Counted from the first letter of the stretch, positions 11,150 through 22,366 are shown. The stretch: DNA of 64,000 nucleotides from Brachypterus glaber (GCA_958510825.1 OY294044.1:77794895-77858894); one strand, 5' to 3'. Made by a program: numbers and translations. Notes: generated from the sequence alone by a model not told the origin.

Positions 11150-12024
11150 GACAGTGTCCTTATCAGTTTTTTGTACCAAACTTTTTCTGTGTAATTTTTT
11201 TGAAATTTTATTTTCTGAATATGATTCTCCAGGTCAAAATACATAAAAAAGGTACTCTTGTTATAATACTGTAGGACTAACCGTTTTCTAGAAAAATTAA
11301 TTTGAATGTGAAATTTCAGGGTTCGAGGACAAAAAATTAAATACTAAAATGTTGAAAACCAAAATTTCAATGATGCAGAGTTATTCTATATCAAGAACTA
11401 AGAAAAATAGTTTTTATACATGTAGGTCGCTTTTAAATGGCCCTTTAAAAATTGTGCATTTTTAGGAGACCATAGCTCCCTTAGGATTGATTTTTGGAAG
11501 TACCTGTACATAAGTTTTTTTTCTTAGTTTTTAATGTCATCGTTGAAATTTTGGTTTTCAACATTTTAGTATTTAATTTTTCGTCCTCGAACCGTGAAAT
11601 TTCACCTTCAAATTATTTTTTTTTGAAAACGGTTAGTCCTACAGTGTTGCAACAAGAGTACCTTTTTTTATGTATTTTGACCAGAGGAATCATATGCTAA
11701 AAAAAAATTGCAACAAAATTACACAGAAAAAGTTTGAGACACAAAACTGATAAGGCCCCCCCGTTTCGCAAGCACCTGGTCAAAATAAGTAAATGAAAAT
11801 AACATACAAAGATAAACCTTATTAAGATTAGGTTACGTGCAAAACCTCGTTGCATATCTCAAAGGGTTCCTGAGTTATTACATAAAAACCGATTTTTTTA
11901 GCCACTTTCAAAGGGGCGTAGCTCCAATAGGACGCATTTTTAAACATATGTTTATAGAAACTGTTTGTCATATTTTATGATGTATTAAAATTTCGGACCC
12001 TATTTCAAATACTATTTATATTTT
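11150..12024. mobile_element. Foldback element family B, copy 1
   Basis: Arms at about 11155-11390 and 11540-11765 are reverse complements (for example CCTTATCAGTTTTTTGTACC against the mirrored CAAAACTGATAAGG, and ACTAACCGTTTTCTAG against GAAAACGGTTAGT). The right flank continues to TCGGACCCTATTTCAAATAC, the terminal repeat seen intact at 60462-61154. The matching outer left arm is missing, so this copy is truncated. Confidence 0.75.
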
Positions 12025-12367
12025 TTTAAAATTACATTTAGGTGTTGCCGTTTTTTTTAAGGACATTGAACGGTTCAATTTGAATCATTTGTAAACAAGA
12101 ACTAAACCTGCAAAACAAAAGCTTGTAGTTACAAAAAAGGCTTTTACGTGCACATCCGATCGTAATCTTCTAATTGGCAAATTACGAAGAACAGGACAAT
12201 ATGTGTCCTTTTTTTCTCGCTCAACGAATCGCGATTAATTGCGTCAAGTGGCCGAAAATCCATAAAACATCTAGTTGGCGAATACGATCCTCGCTTTATG
12301 TTGCTTGGCAACGCTGCACTGTGGAGGTAAAATAATAAAAAGTGAACAATAATATTTTACTTTCCTC

Positions 12368-12381
12368 AAGTCTTACGTTAG
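12368..12381. repeat. SINE target-site duplication, left
   Basis: AAGTCTTACGTTAG, repeated exactly at 12660-12673 on the other side of the SINE. The duplicated target resembles the terminal sequence of the 8048-8466 element (AAGTCTTGCGTTAG), so the SINE landed in a related element. Confidence 0.9.
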
Positions 12382-12659
12382 CCGACCCCAGTAGCGCAAT
12401 GGTAGCGCGTTTGATTACGGATCCTGGGGTTGTGGGTTCGAGCCCCACATAGAGCATGGATGTATAGTGGTGTAAATAGTCGGTAGATGGAACTACGATG
12501 ACTAACTGTAATGTGGATTGCAGGTGAAACTGTAAACACATTTCAGGGTGGATGCGAGTTCTGTTGAGGACCGTGCTTCGGAGGGCACGTAAAGATGGCG
12601 GTCCCGTCAATTAGGCCATAGCAGCGAAAAACGACGTTAAACAGTAAGACAAACAAACA
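12382..12659 (+). mobile_element. Full-length tRNA-derived SINE
   Basis: A 278-bp element between 14-bp direct repeats. Its head resembles a tRNA: A-box-like TAGCGCAATGGTAGCGCG at about 12392 and B-box GGTTCGAGCCCC at about 12435. It begins with GACCCCAG, reminiscent of tRNA-Trp, although the anticodon region does not settle the source. The body follows, and then a 3' domain with CCGTGCTTCGGAGGGCAC and GAAAAACGACGTTAAAC, ending in an AAACA repeat. These are internal RNA polymerase III promoter boxes; mobility would rely on a LINE in trans. A 70-bp 3' fragment of the same SINE lies at 28066-28135. Confidence 0.9.
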
Positions 12660-13612
12660 AAGTCTTACGTTAGTAAAAAAAATTCGAAAAATTTTTGTTG
12701 ATTTTTTTTTTACGTTTCTCTACGTTTTATATCCAAAACATATGATTTCCGTCAAAAAAAATTCTATCTGCCGATCTGTCAGTGTGTCGGTCTGTGTGTC
12801 CGGGAAATTTGTGACCACGATAACTTAAGAACGCTTCGGGCTAAAGACTTCAAATTTGGACCACAGGTTGATTATCCAAAGTTCTAGGCTGGCATTGTTT
12901 TTGGTAAAAATCGGGTTGGGGTAAGGGGGTAAAATGGGGGTAATAAAACATGTTGTTTTTCAATTTATTTTTCGTTTTACGAAAAAACGATTTTTTTTGT
13001 ACGAAAGTACTTTTGACGTAAAAAATCTATACCTACAGTAAAAAATACTGTAATTTATTCAGCTACAACATACGCAGATGTTGATATATGTTTTACAGTG
13101 TATGATTGAATTGAAATTACTGTGGTAAATTCTATAAAAAAAATTAAAAGTACCTATGTAAAAATTTAAAAAAAAAATCATCTTTTCAAAAAAATTTTTT
13201 TCACAAAACTTCATTTTTCTGTAAAACAAAAAATTATTTTTTTTTTTTTGAAAATTTTTTTTTTACTCCATTTTACGCCCCCTACCCACCAAAAACAATG
13301 CTAGCTTAGAACTTTGGATAATAAACCTATGGTACTATAGGTTGCGTGCTTCAAATATTAAGTCTTTAGCTCGAAGCGTTCTTGAGTTATCGTGGTAACA
13401 AATTTCCCGGACACACAGACCGACACACTGACAGATCGGCAGATAGAATTTTTTTTGACGAAAATCATATGTTTTGGATATAAAACGTAGAGAAACGTAA
13501 AAAAAAATCAACAAAAATTTTTCGAATTTTTTTTACTAACGTAAGACTTTGTTTGTTTGTTTTACTGTTTAACGTCGTTTTTCGCTGCTATGGCCTAATT
13601 GACGTCTAGAAA
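12606..13612. mobile_element. 1-kb palindrome whose outer arms are SINE tail
   Basis: The left arm begins GTCAATTAGGCCATAGCAGC and the right arm ends with its reverse complement at 13612. The arms then continue through CTTTGTTTGTTTG, ACTAACGTAAGAC, the repeat with ACACACAGACCGAC, and the GTTATCGTGG block on both sides. The central 200 bp pair poorly. The outermost roughly 68 bp of the left arm is the 3' end of the SINE plus its right TSD, and both are duplicated in inverted orientation at 13535-13612. Confidence 0.85.
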
Positions 13613-14040
13613 CGTAAAAAAAGCAATAATTTTTTTTAGATTTTTTTATACTAAAGTAATAATTACAAATAAATAAAGGACATTTTTAAAACACTAGACG
13701 TCAGCCAAGAAAAGTAGTCTCAATTAATAATTAACATAAACATTAACCCATTGTCGTCCTCATCACCAGAGATGCAATTTACATCTCATGTGGATGTGGT
13801 GTGATAGCATCACCAGTGGCATTCACTAAGGATGGGTGCCGTGTAGTGATATCACACCACATAAGATGTGCCAGAGATTTTTTTTTAATTTTTTTCGTTT
13901 TTTTGCAAAAAGGAAAAAAAAATTGTTAAATTTTTTTAAAGTTTAAAAAAAAGTGGGTATTGGGGAAAATGTAATATACAATTTACTGTGAATAGTATAT
14001 AATGGAATGCGTATATATATATATAGAATTTTTATTAATA
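13613..14040. other. AT-rich intergenic DNA
   Basis: Contains GATGCAATTTACATCTCATGTGG near 13765 and a partial mirror CCACATAAGATGTGCC near 13857, a roughly 110-bp hairpin with GTGATATCACACC-type text in its right arm. No gene. Confidence 0.5.
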
Positions 14041-14510
14041 CATACCAAAAGAAAAAAAAAAACACCCTCCGAAAAAAAAAAAAAAATTCTACAAATATTT
14101 GGCGCCCCTACCAAAACAAAAAATCACCCTCCGAAAAAAAAGCTTTGTTCGTGAGCGTTTCTACAAAATTTATTTGGCGCCCCTACCAAAACAAACAAAA
14201 ACACCTTCCGAAAAAAAAAAACGTTGTCTGTGAGCGTTTCTACAAAATTTGGCACCCCTACCAAAACAAAAAAAATACCGTCCGAAAAAAAAGCTCTGTT
14301 CCCGAGCGTTTCTAAAAAAATTGGCACCCACCTTGGAGCCCCTACCAAAACAAAACAACACCCTCCGAAAAAAAAAGCTCTTTCCTGAGTGTTTCTAAAT
14401 AATTTGGCGCTCCTATCAAAACAAACAAGAACACCCTCCGAAAAATAAAGCTTTGTCCCTGAGCGTTTCTACAAAATTGGCGCCCCTACCCAGCCCAAAA
14501 AACACCCACT
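14041..14510. repeat. Minisatellite, about 75-bp period, six units
   Basis: Units begin with GGCGCCCCTACCAAAACAAA or a close variant at about 14101, 14174, 14251, 14333, 14405 and 14479. Each continues with an ACCCTCCGAAAAAAAA block, AGCTTTGTTCGTGAGCGTTT and CTACAAAATTT. The short frames on both strands are artefacts of this periodicity. Confidence 0.85.
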
Positions 14511-16617
14511 ATTATTTTAATTTTTTATTTAAAATAACAAAAAATATATAACAAATAAAGATTCTTGGGGGGTACATACCTCCTCTACCCCCCATATCTA
14601 CGCGCCTGTGGTGAGGCTTAAGCCTATCTCTGAGGATGAGTGTTAAGTTACCTTCAGCTGTGTGCAGTTATAGTTCAGCACCAGTCTCTCCTTAGCTGCT
14701 CTAAACATGGCGAGTAAACTTTCAAGTCAGCTTTTGGTTGTAGTTGGGTACTTTTTACACTGAAATGGAGATGAGTGGGAAATTTTGTTAATGTTTTTAT
14801 CATTATAGATTTCAAGGGTAATATTTAGTAAAATAGTATATTACATAACTATTGTGGAAAGTGACATATTTAACACGAGTCAGGCTAGTGAGGAAACCCC
14901 ACGAGTGTACGAAATACACTTTCTAACGAGTTATGTACACTATTTTTCCTACGATCCTGAAAAACTAAATTAATGTTTCTTAATTTAATATTTTTTAATT
15001 TTTTATAACTTATTCAAAGAATTTTTGAGAAAAGCAAAGTATACAAAGCAAAAAATAGCATACAAATTTATGTATGGTAAATAGGAAATATGACTTTCTT
15101 TTACATTTTGTTTTTTTGGTTTTTAAATTAAATACAATATTATACAATACATTACATAGCTGTTTAATGGGTTGCCTATAACGCAAGCCTTTTGTTTAAA
15201 TCAAGGCAAGACAGTTTGCTAATTAAATTAGATTTCTTTAGATATGTTCCCATATAAAACAGTAAAATTGTACTGTTTTCCGATTTCATAAGAAAAAGAC
15301 CCTGTATTATGATGTTTTTTTACAAAATGTAAGGTAACTAAATGAAAAATTAAGTAATTTTTATAAAATCTACACCTAAATTAAACATGCCAAGTTATAT
15401 CTTGGTCAATGTAGTAAGGTTGTAACTATAGTTTCTATTTTTGACATGAAAAACAGAAATATTTGGATTGAAAAACATAAAATATATCATAAAATTCTGT
15501 GATGAAAGGTGGAAAATGGCATATAAAACGAGGTGGCCTAATTCGTAGAATCTACAACGTAGATTAAGGCACGCGTACGTAAAATTAGGCAAACCTACAT
15601 ACATAAATATCAAACTAGGGTGATATAAAACATCAAACTAGTGTGATATAAGGCGTTTTCTGAAGAACAAAAGAGTGTGCTAAATGTTATTTTCATAAGG
15701 GATCGTAGGAAAAATAGTTTCTGTATGCCTCTTGGACCTTATCAATACATTGTGCTATGTAAGGTGGGAAGGTGGCTATATGGAGAATATAACAAAACAA
15801 CATCATCTCTGCGCTGCGGCGAGACACGCCAATACACAGACGCGACGCTAATTACCGCGATAATTACTATAAGCTTGCCACGGTTAGTTACACGCCGCGC
15901 AAGCCATTGTGCGCCGCAATTAATACCGAAGCGTCATTGTCTCTGCACAGAAGATGCAAATTGAAGGGACCCAATAAACACTTCCTGAAAATACTTTCTT
16001 AGTAAAAAAAGGACAGTAAATAAAAAAATCTATTTACTTAGGTTTTACAAAAAGACAACTAAAAATAAGTTAGGAAGAAGTCAATTTATCATTCTTTGGC
16101 AGCCGTAGTACCGCTTTTACTTTACGCCAACTAAGTTGTTTTAAGAGTACCAAAGTGCATTGAAAAAGGTAAGCAACGACTTCAGTATGCTATTTTAGGT
16201 CGGACAGAGCCAGCCCAGGCCCGGAGGAAACTTTTTATCCGGGCCCCCCATTTATTCAAAACATAATTTTCCCGTGCAGAGCTGCAGCTAAGGCACTTGT
16301 ACGGTGGGGGGCTGAAGTACGCGATAGCTACATTCATACTGAATCTAAATATTTTTGATTTTTTCGTTTTAGATGTGCCGTTATCAAGATATCAACGCCG
16401 CCAGCGACATATCTATTTTTCGAGGAGTTACGTTTACCTTTTATTTTTTTTTGTATAAAAAGTGTGAAAAAAAATTGTTTTATGTATTTCGAGAGAGTAT
16501 TTATTAAGCTCAACAAATTTTATATCAATATAATAATACATTCTTAAAAAATTAACAAAAATAATTTTCAGCCGTTGTTTATTTGTTACCCCTCTAAAGG
16601 GGCTATGCTTTGGATTA
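14511..16617. other. Intergenic DNA with one GC-rich islet
   Basis: No recognised gene. Positions about 15750-15960 form a CpG-rich islet in AT-rich DNA (see Findings); a 95-residue open frame (15677-15964) crosses it but resembles nothing I know. Positions 16199-16262 are a fragment of the GGCC-rich element found complete at 26832-27019 (GACAGAGCCAGCCCAGGCCC). Confidence 0.5.
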
Positions 16618-16619
16618 TA

Positions 16620-17516
16620 GGGGAAACTGTTGTACCTTGGACCTATTTGTACCTAGAACCTACACTTAAATTTCAGATTTCCGGGTATAATTTCTCCAAA
16701 TCGACAGTGGTAGTTTATTACCCATCCGCTAGATGGTTATTTTCAGTTTATTCGAAAACATTGCCGGCAAGCGTGTGTGTGTTATTCCGCTAACTAATAT
16801 TTTACATTGAAAAGTAAGTATTTTGGCTGCGACTTTTTTTATGGTAGTTGCCTTTACATGCTTTATAGCCAGTATATTAATTTTTTTGTTGAAATACATG
16901 TTATTAAAGTATAAAATCTATGCGCTATGGAAAGTTTAACTCTAACCTAAAAAAATATACGGATTTTTTTTGGTATCGCTACCTATATTTGTACCTTGGA
17001 CCTAATGTGTAAAATGTACCTTGAACAGGTCTGACGTATAACACTAGTACTTTCGGCAGGTTTGATCGATACTCCGTGGCATCTTCAGACAACTCAAAAA
17101 ATATTTTAGTTGTAACTCGAGGTAAAACTAAAATATTTTTTTTTGTTGTCTAAAGATGCCACGGAGTAAGCATGGTGAAAAGAGGGCTCCCCCTGACAAA
17201 GAAACTAAGAAGCGCAGTAGAGCTAATGTTAAATAATCAAGTTGTACATATATTTTAACTAAAATATCTATGCCCGAGGTATAACCCCTGCGGGTCCTAG
17301 GTACAAAGCCCCTGTTTTACCTCGACCCTAAATACAATTTTCTTATTCAAGTGTGTTAAAAAATATAAAAAATTAATTAAGGAAAATTTAAAAATATAAC
17401 TAACAAACCTAAAACACAGGAAAAAATAATAGGCTATATTTTAAAAAGTTCGTTCTATTTGCCTATTTTTTGCATCGCAAAATGTAAAAATAGGGTCTAG
17501 GTACAACAGGTTCCCC
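16620..17516 (+). mobile_element. Second pogo/Tigger-like element, TA target
   Basis: Flanked by TA (16618-16619, 17517-17518). The left terminus GGGGAAACTGTTGTACCTTG is mirrored on the right by GGTACAACAGGTTCCCC. The inner part of the terminal repeat (TTGTACCTWGGACCTA) recurs at about 16645-16660, 16989-17005 and 17017-17030, and in reverse near 17295 and 17490. A nested hairpin at 17070-17167 pairs ACTCCGTGGCATCTT with AAGATGCCACGGAGT. The right arm of that hairpin is the start of a short transposase-like frame. It shares the TA target and subterminal repeat architecture with 6656-7621. Confidence 0.75.
17156..17265 (+). pseudogene. Frameshifted transposase first exon (psq HTH start)
   Basis: ATG 17156 opens MPRSKHGEKRAPPDKETKKR and stops at TAA 17236. 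From about 17214 the neighbouring frame reads AVELMLNNQVVHIF and a stop, so a single-base shift separates the two. The composite looks like the beginning of a pogo/Tigger transposase (basic leader, then the first pipsqueak HTH helix). The recognition helix and everything after it are missing. The first codons lie in the arm of a hairpin, so the leader sequence is mirrored at 17071-17085. Clearly non-functional as an enzyme. Confidence 0.55.
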
Positions 17517-17668
17517 TACATTTATTTTTCTATTGTTTATAGTTCTAATTCCACAGATAGATCCGTGTTTCTGATTGTTCGTATTAATCTCTGCAAGCTT
17601 TGCAAGTTTTTATTATTCCAGAGATTAAGTTAAGTTAATGCACAATACTCTTTGGTTATTGCGAGTTA

Positions 17669-17820
17669 AGGCATATCCACAGTCTCGCATAACACGCATA
17701 GTACATAACAATGCGATGCCGTGATTGGCTTGATGTGCGGTCATGTATCTTGTAAGCCAATCACGGTATCGTATTCTTATGTAGGTACTATGCGTGTTAT
17801 GCTAGGCTGTGGATATGCCT
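17669..17820. mobile_element. TTA-type palindromic MITE, copy 2
   Basis: Flanked by TTA (17666-17668, 17821-17823). Terminal repeats: AGGCATATCCACAG at left, CTGTGGATATGCCT at right. The arms continue with CGCATAACACGCATAGTAC and GATGCCGTGATTGGCTT, so nearly the whole 152 bp folds back. A 3-bp TTA duplication is typical of PIF/Harbinger-type elements; no coding capacity. Confidence 0.9.
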
Positions 17821-17897
17821 TTACATTATCCTTATGATGATTCTAATTATGAATAAAACTTTATCGTAGTCAGCCGAAACCTCTCGCTGAAAGCAAA

Positions 17898-18478
17898 ATC
17901 TTTGTGTCACGGTTAGCCTTAAAAAATTTTAATGAAAAGTCAAATCACCCCCGATTTTTTGATTTTAGGTTGTTTTTGGGACATTTCCAAACAGTTTTTG
18001 ACAAAAATTAAAATCGCTCACGAAGCCATTTTTAAATAAAGTCATTCTTCTTCTTCTTCTTCTTCAAGTTTTTGCTGATATCGCAATTCGGAGTTTTTTC
18101 TATAACACACCCTATAGCATAGGTACTACCCATGATACTCAGTATAATCACGACCATTCACACGCCTACTTTGTTAATGTTCAAAATTACGGTCGGCTTA
18201 TTTTTGACAATAATAAAGTAGGCGTGTGAATGTCGTGATTATATTGAGTATCATGGGTAGTACCTATGCTATAGAGTATGTCATAGAAAAAACTCCGTAT
18301 TGTGATGTCAGGAAAAACTTGAAGAAGAAGAATGACTTTATTTAAAAACGGCTTCGTGAGCGATTTCAATTTTTGTCAAAAACTGTTTGGAAATGTCCGA
18401 AAAACAACCTAAAATCAAAAAATCCGAGGTGGTTTGACTTCCATTTAACTTTTTTAAGGCTAGCCGTGGTGTCCTACT
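17898..18478. mobile_element. Near-perfect 580-bp palindrome
   Basis: Arms of about 275 bp: TGTCACGGTTAGCCTTAAAA at left is mirrored by AAGGCTAGCCGTGGTGTCC at right; AGGTACTACCCATGATACTC is mirrored by GAGTATCATGGGTAGTACCT. The loop is only about 25 bp near 18190. A (TTC)n run at 18046-18066 is mirrored as a shorter GAA run at 18320-18331. A transcript would form a long hairpin. Non-coding. Confidence 0.9.
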
Positions 18479-18790
18479 GCAAAGTTTGTTTCTATGTAAT
18501 TTCAATTGCCACCTAGCAATAATGTTTTGAAATTTTCAACAAACTTTGCTGTAAGGTAAACCAAGTAAATAATTTGCCTTAAGCAGGGGACTTCGGTGAA
18601 CTGTGTGCACCCAAGGGTGGGTAAACAAAAACTGTGTCGAAATATGGTCTATGTGAAGTTAACATTGTGAAAGATTATCCCCGGTGCACGTTTTTTCCTT
18701 TATTGTGTTTAAAAAGCGCGAATTTCTTTTTAAACACAATAAAGAATTATTCAAAAAACATATACGTAAATAAAAAAATTGTATAATTTA

Positions 18791-18936
18791 AGGCCTATCC
18801 AGAAGATTGCATAAGAACATAAAACATAAGAATACGGTGCCGTGATTGGCTTACAAGATACATGGCGTCACATGAAGCCAATCACGGCATCGCATTGTTA
18901 TGTATTACGTTCTTATGCGAGCCTGTGGATATGCCC
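18791..18936. mobile_element. TTA-type palindromic MITE, copy 3
   Basis: Flanked by TTA (18788-18790, 18937-18939). Terminal repeats AGGCCTATCC and GGATATGCCC; arms GCATAAGAACATAAAACATA and GTGCCGTGATTGGCTT are mirrored on the right. Same family as copies 1 and 2. Relative to copy 2 the loop half (ACAAGATACATGGC) is in the opposite orientation, as expected for a palindrome inserted either way. Confidence 0.9.
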
Positions 18937-18939
18937 TTA

Positions 18940-20370
18940 CACAGCTTCGAGTCTGTTTACTTTTCCAGTAAGCATGTTTATATTTTCTTTGGAAATAAAA
19001 CATCTAATCTAATCTAAATATATAAATTTTTATTTATTTTTTTAAAAGAATATAGATTATTTTTTGTTTTTTTTTAGTAGAAAGTCCTGTCACTTATTTA
19101 AGACTGGAATTATTATTATTATTATTATTATTATCGACAACATTTACACAATAAACCACTTTTGTAGTAATATATACGGTATTTCTTAATATCCAGAGCG
19201 TGACATATAATAACCGAAACAAGCCGTGAAGATATGTAATGATACGCATTCCATTCACAGTAAATGTTATATTGCACTTCCCAAATACTTAAAAAAATAT
19301 TTAAAAAAAAAATAAATAAAAAAAATCACATTTTTTTTTAAAGTTTCATGGTAGTTCAGTTGAGAAATCCAGATGTAGCCTTTTTTTATACATTGTTATC
19401 TCAGAATTTTTTTTTATAAAAGTTGCATAGTGGTTGCGCTGAAATGTCACAATGTACCCCTTCTTAAGAATTCTTTAGGATATCTGCAACCTCAAGTGTT
19501 CATCACAGCCAAGTCCCTATTCTTAACTCTATCCATATTATTCAAGAGGCATGCCTAGGCATAGATTTATAACTCCCGATTGATAAATACTCGTAAATAC
19601 CGCAGAAAAGTGCGTTTACACAGGATACGGTAGTAATAAATATGATAGTTAGGTAAACCTAGACATATAAAACAGCATAACAAATGAAACTGGGTTATTT
19701 GTCATTGTATCATTTTCTGTAGCATTTACTGTAAATGTACGAAAGTATTGTGATCACATGTTTTATTTTCCATTTAAGTATTCCCTTAAAAATTAATTAG
19801 TAAACTAAATATTTACCCACTCTCATTTTAAGTCTAATTTTAGATCAATTAATCTAATAGCAAAACCACTGCGGGTTGGCAAATAAATATTGAAAAACTA
19901 AAACAAACTGTTCAGGATTTCTCTTTATTGTGGTCCTGATAGTCAAGGGTAGGTATTTGGGGTCCGTAGTTTACACAACGGCGGTATGCCGGTGTTTATT
20001 TTGGGTCCATATCGGCCACCAACTGCCACGCCGTGTTCCTGCTGAGCCGATTGCATAATCTGCGAAATACACGCTGTTATTGTTACTAACGATATCTTGA
20101 TTTCGAGGTTATATCACAGTATAGAAAACAGAAATCTTTTAAAAGTACTGTGGTTATATGGTATTTTAAAATTCATAGTCACTTGACTGGTTGATGCTTT
20201 GTTATTAACAATGTTAGGTTAATAAAATGTCGTGGTTGACAATGTGTACCGTTTGTAGAAATTAAAGAATGAGTTTTGTGTATTTCGGTATAAAATTTAT
20301 TAATAGCCGAGCCGACTTTCAGCTACCTATGTAGCCATTTTCAAGGAAAGTAAGAACATTGTAAAAATTG
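18940..20370. other. AT-rich intergenic DNA
   Basis: No supportable gene. A short (ATT)n run at about 19108-19133. Positions 19230-19290 match 13960-14010 in reverse (ATACGCATTCCATTCACAGT), a dispersed repeat. Positions about 19950-20090 are GC-richer (see Findings). Confidence 0.5.
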
Positions 20371-20460
20371 GCTCAGAGTTCCTCTGAGTTCCTTCGGAGT
20401 TCCTCGGAGTTCCTCCAGAGTTCCTCGGATATCCTCCAGAGTTCCTCCTGAGTTCCTTTG
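20371..20460 (+). repeat. GAGTTCCTC minisatellite
   Basis: About eight imperfect units of 10-13 bp, each GAGTTCCTC plus 1-4 bases (TCAGAGTTCCTCTGAGTTCC and so on). Too irregular to be a CRISPR array. Confidence 0.85.
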
Positions 20461-20756
20461 GCTTGTACAAAATATTTCCTCGCGGTCAGCCCCTTGACCC
20501 CATCTTACAATTTTCTTACTTTTCAGGAGCTTTGAAAATGGCTAGAACAAGTTATTACTAGGACGCGATATGTCAAAATTTGTAAATAAAATAAGTATTT
20601 ATTTTTTATGTATCTATAAGCATGTAAAATGTTATCGTTGCAGGCGATTTTGCTCAAAAAACGATAGCCTTTTTTGAGGAAGCATGTCTTTAAATATTGC
20701 AAGTTAAGCAAATATAATTAACTAGTCCAAAGAAATATTACGTATAGACTTAAACT

Positions 20757-21484
20757 CCTACATTCTTCAATTCACAGATGACGCACTACTTAGTAGCACA
20801 CAACAATACACTCGGAAAAACTATGGACAACCTACAATCACTAACAGACTACACATCTTTATGATTTACGAAATGGAGACAAACTGCCAACGCTTCCAAG
20901 TCGCAGCTGATTATATTCAACCACATTCCCAAAGTCAACTCTCCAACAATCACCATCAACAACGAGACAGTAGAGCCTTGTGTGTCAGTAAAATAATTAG
21001 GTATCAACCTAGACCAGAAACTAAATTTTAACAAACACACACAAACAAAGAAAAAAGACAAGAGCCAGCCATTTCCGCAGCCTTACATTCAAAAACCATG
21101 GAATAAGTACTCAGACTGCAAGCCATATCTACAAGACCATCTGCAGACCTCTACTTGAATATGGACATCCTTTATTTATCAACTCCAACAACCCTGAAAA
21201 GAAAAACATTCAAGTAGATGAAACGTCAGCCCTCAGAAAAATCACCAAGATTAGACATCCCAGAGACCCACTTCACAATCCATCCAATAACTTTCTACTC
21301 GAATCCATCTCCACAATGCCTATCCTTACCCGTATCATTAATCTATCCACTAACTTCGCAAAATCGGACTTCAACATTGACATCCTTAATGAAATCTGCA
21401 TTCCTAGAAATCCCAATACAACAGCTAAAGCTAAATTCCCGGAAAAAACTCTCTGGCAACACATTCAAGATTTTTCGAACTGAG
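20757..21484 (+). pseudogene. Jockey-like LINE RT remnant (C-terminal part)
   Basis: The decayed frame starts with LQFTDDALL, a variant of the reverse-transcriptase YADD box. After a frameshift at about 20792 it continues TMDNLQSLTDYTS, then FTKWRQTANASKSQLIIFNH and LGINLDQKLNFNKH, the post-catalytic W..K....N..K...I.F and LG..LD.KL.... motifs. In the 21200s, after another shift, it encodes LRKITKIRHPRDPLHNPSNN, and then STNFAKSDFNIDILNEICIP and a stop after SN. At least two frameshifts and two in-frame stops (TGA near 20863, TAA near 20992) are present. A related C-terminus lies on the minus strand at 32928-33132. Confidence 0.75.
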
Positions 21485-22330
21485 GAATATTACTGTTTTG
21501 TGTTCCTATATATATTTTAACACTTGATAGTTTTGCCACAAATGAGCAATTAAGTAAACTGTGCACTTTAATTTTAAGCTTTTTATTATTTTTCGATCAC
21601 TTACTCTTACTTAGTAAGTCCTTCGCATATGGACTTTTGAATTCCTGGTATTTTATTTAATGTACCCAAAAATTTTCAAAATCCTACTATTTTTTTCTAA
21701 GATTTTGAAAAAATTCGTCATTATTTCCTGGACTTATATCTTAAAAATGTGAGGTGCTGGAATTTTTCTAATAACAGATTCGGATTTTACGCAAGAAAAA
21801 GTTACTTTCAGATCAGGGTAAAAAAAAGTTGTGTTTTGTTAACTGGTGTAATTGTCCATAATACGGACTCCGTATACAGAGGAAAATATACCGTCAACCG
21901 AGGTGACTTCGGATGGTGTGGATGACTTCGGATACTTCTTCGCAAAACCTTCTGAACCAAAGCATGTGTGTACAAGTTTGGGGGTTGTGTGCACAAGTTG
22001 TGGGGTTCAGTTACATATTAGGGTGGTCCATTTATTTTTTAGTAGTATTTTGCTAAAATCTGGTATACAAGCATTTTTTGTCGTCAAATTTTAACGAAAC
22101 TGAGTACTGGCCATTTTGAATTTTAAATTTTTAATAATGGTTTGAATTTTAGCAACCTTAGAAACCCCTAAATGTATTTTTGTTTTATCAAAATTCATAA
22201 AATTTTCCAGCATGTTGGATCCGCCATTTTGACCTTTCATTAATAAATTCGTTTTCAGCAATCTCAAAAATCCCTACATACTACTACTACTACAGTTTTG
22301 GATTTATCACTATGCGTTTGTAAAATCATG

Positions 22331-22366
<36 letters not shown>

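Noticed and set aside
12382..12460. Functional tRNA gene
   Set aside because: It is the head of a 278-bp element with TSDs, the anticodon arm is degenerate, and no acceptor stem forms.
14007..14361. Lys/Asn-rich and Phe/Gly-rich frames on opposite strands
   Set aside because: Both are translations of the 75-bp minisatellite.
16575..16793. 72-residue frame overlapping the second pogo-like element
   Set aside because: It starts outside the element, crosses its terminal repeat and has no family resemblance.
20371..20460. CRISPR-like array
   Set aside because: Units are 10-13 bp, imperfect and without spacers; this is a eukaryotic minisatellite.
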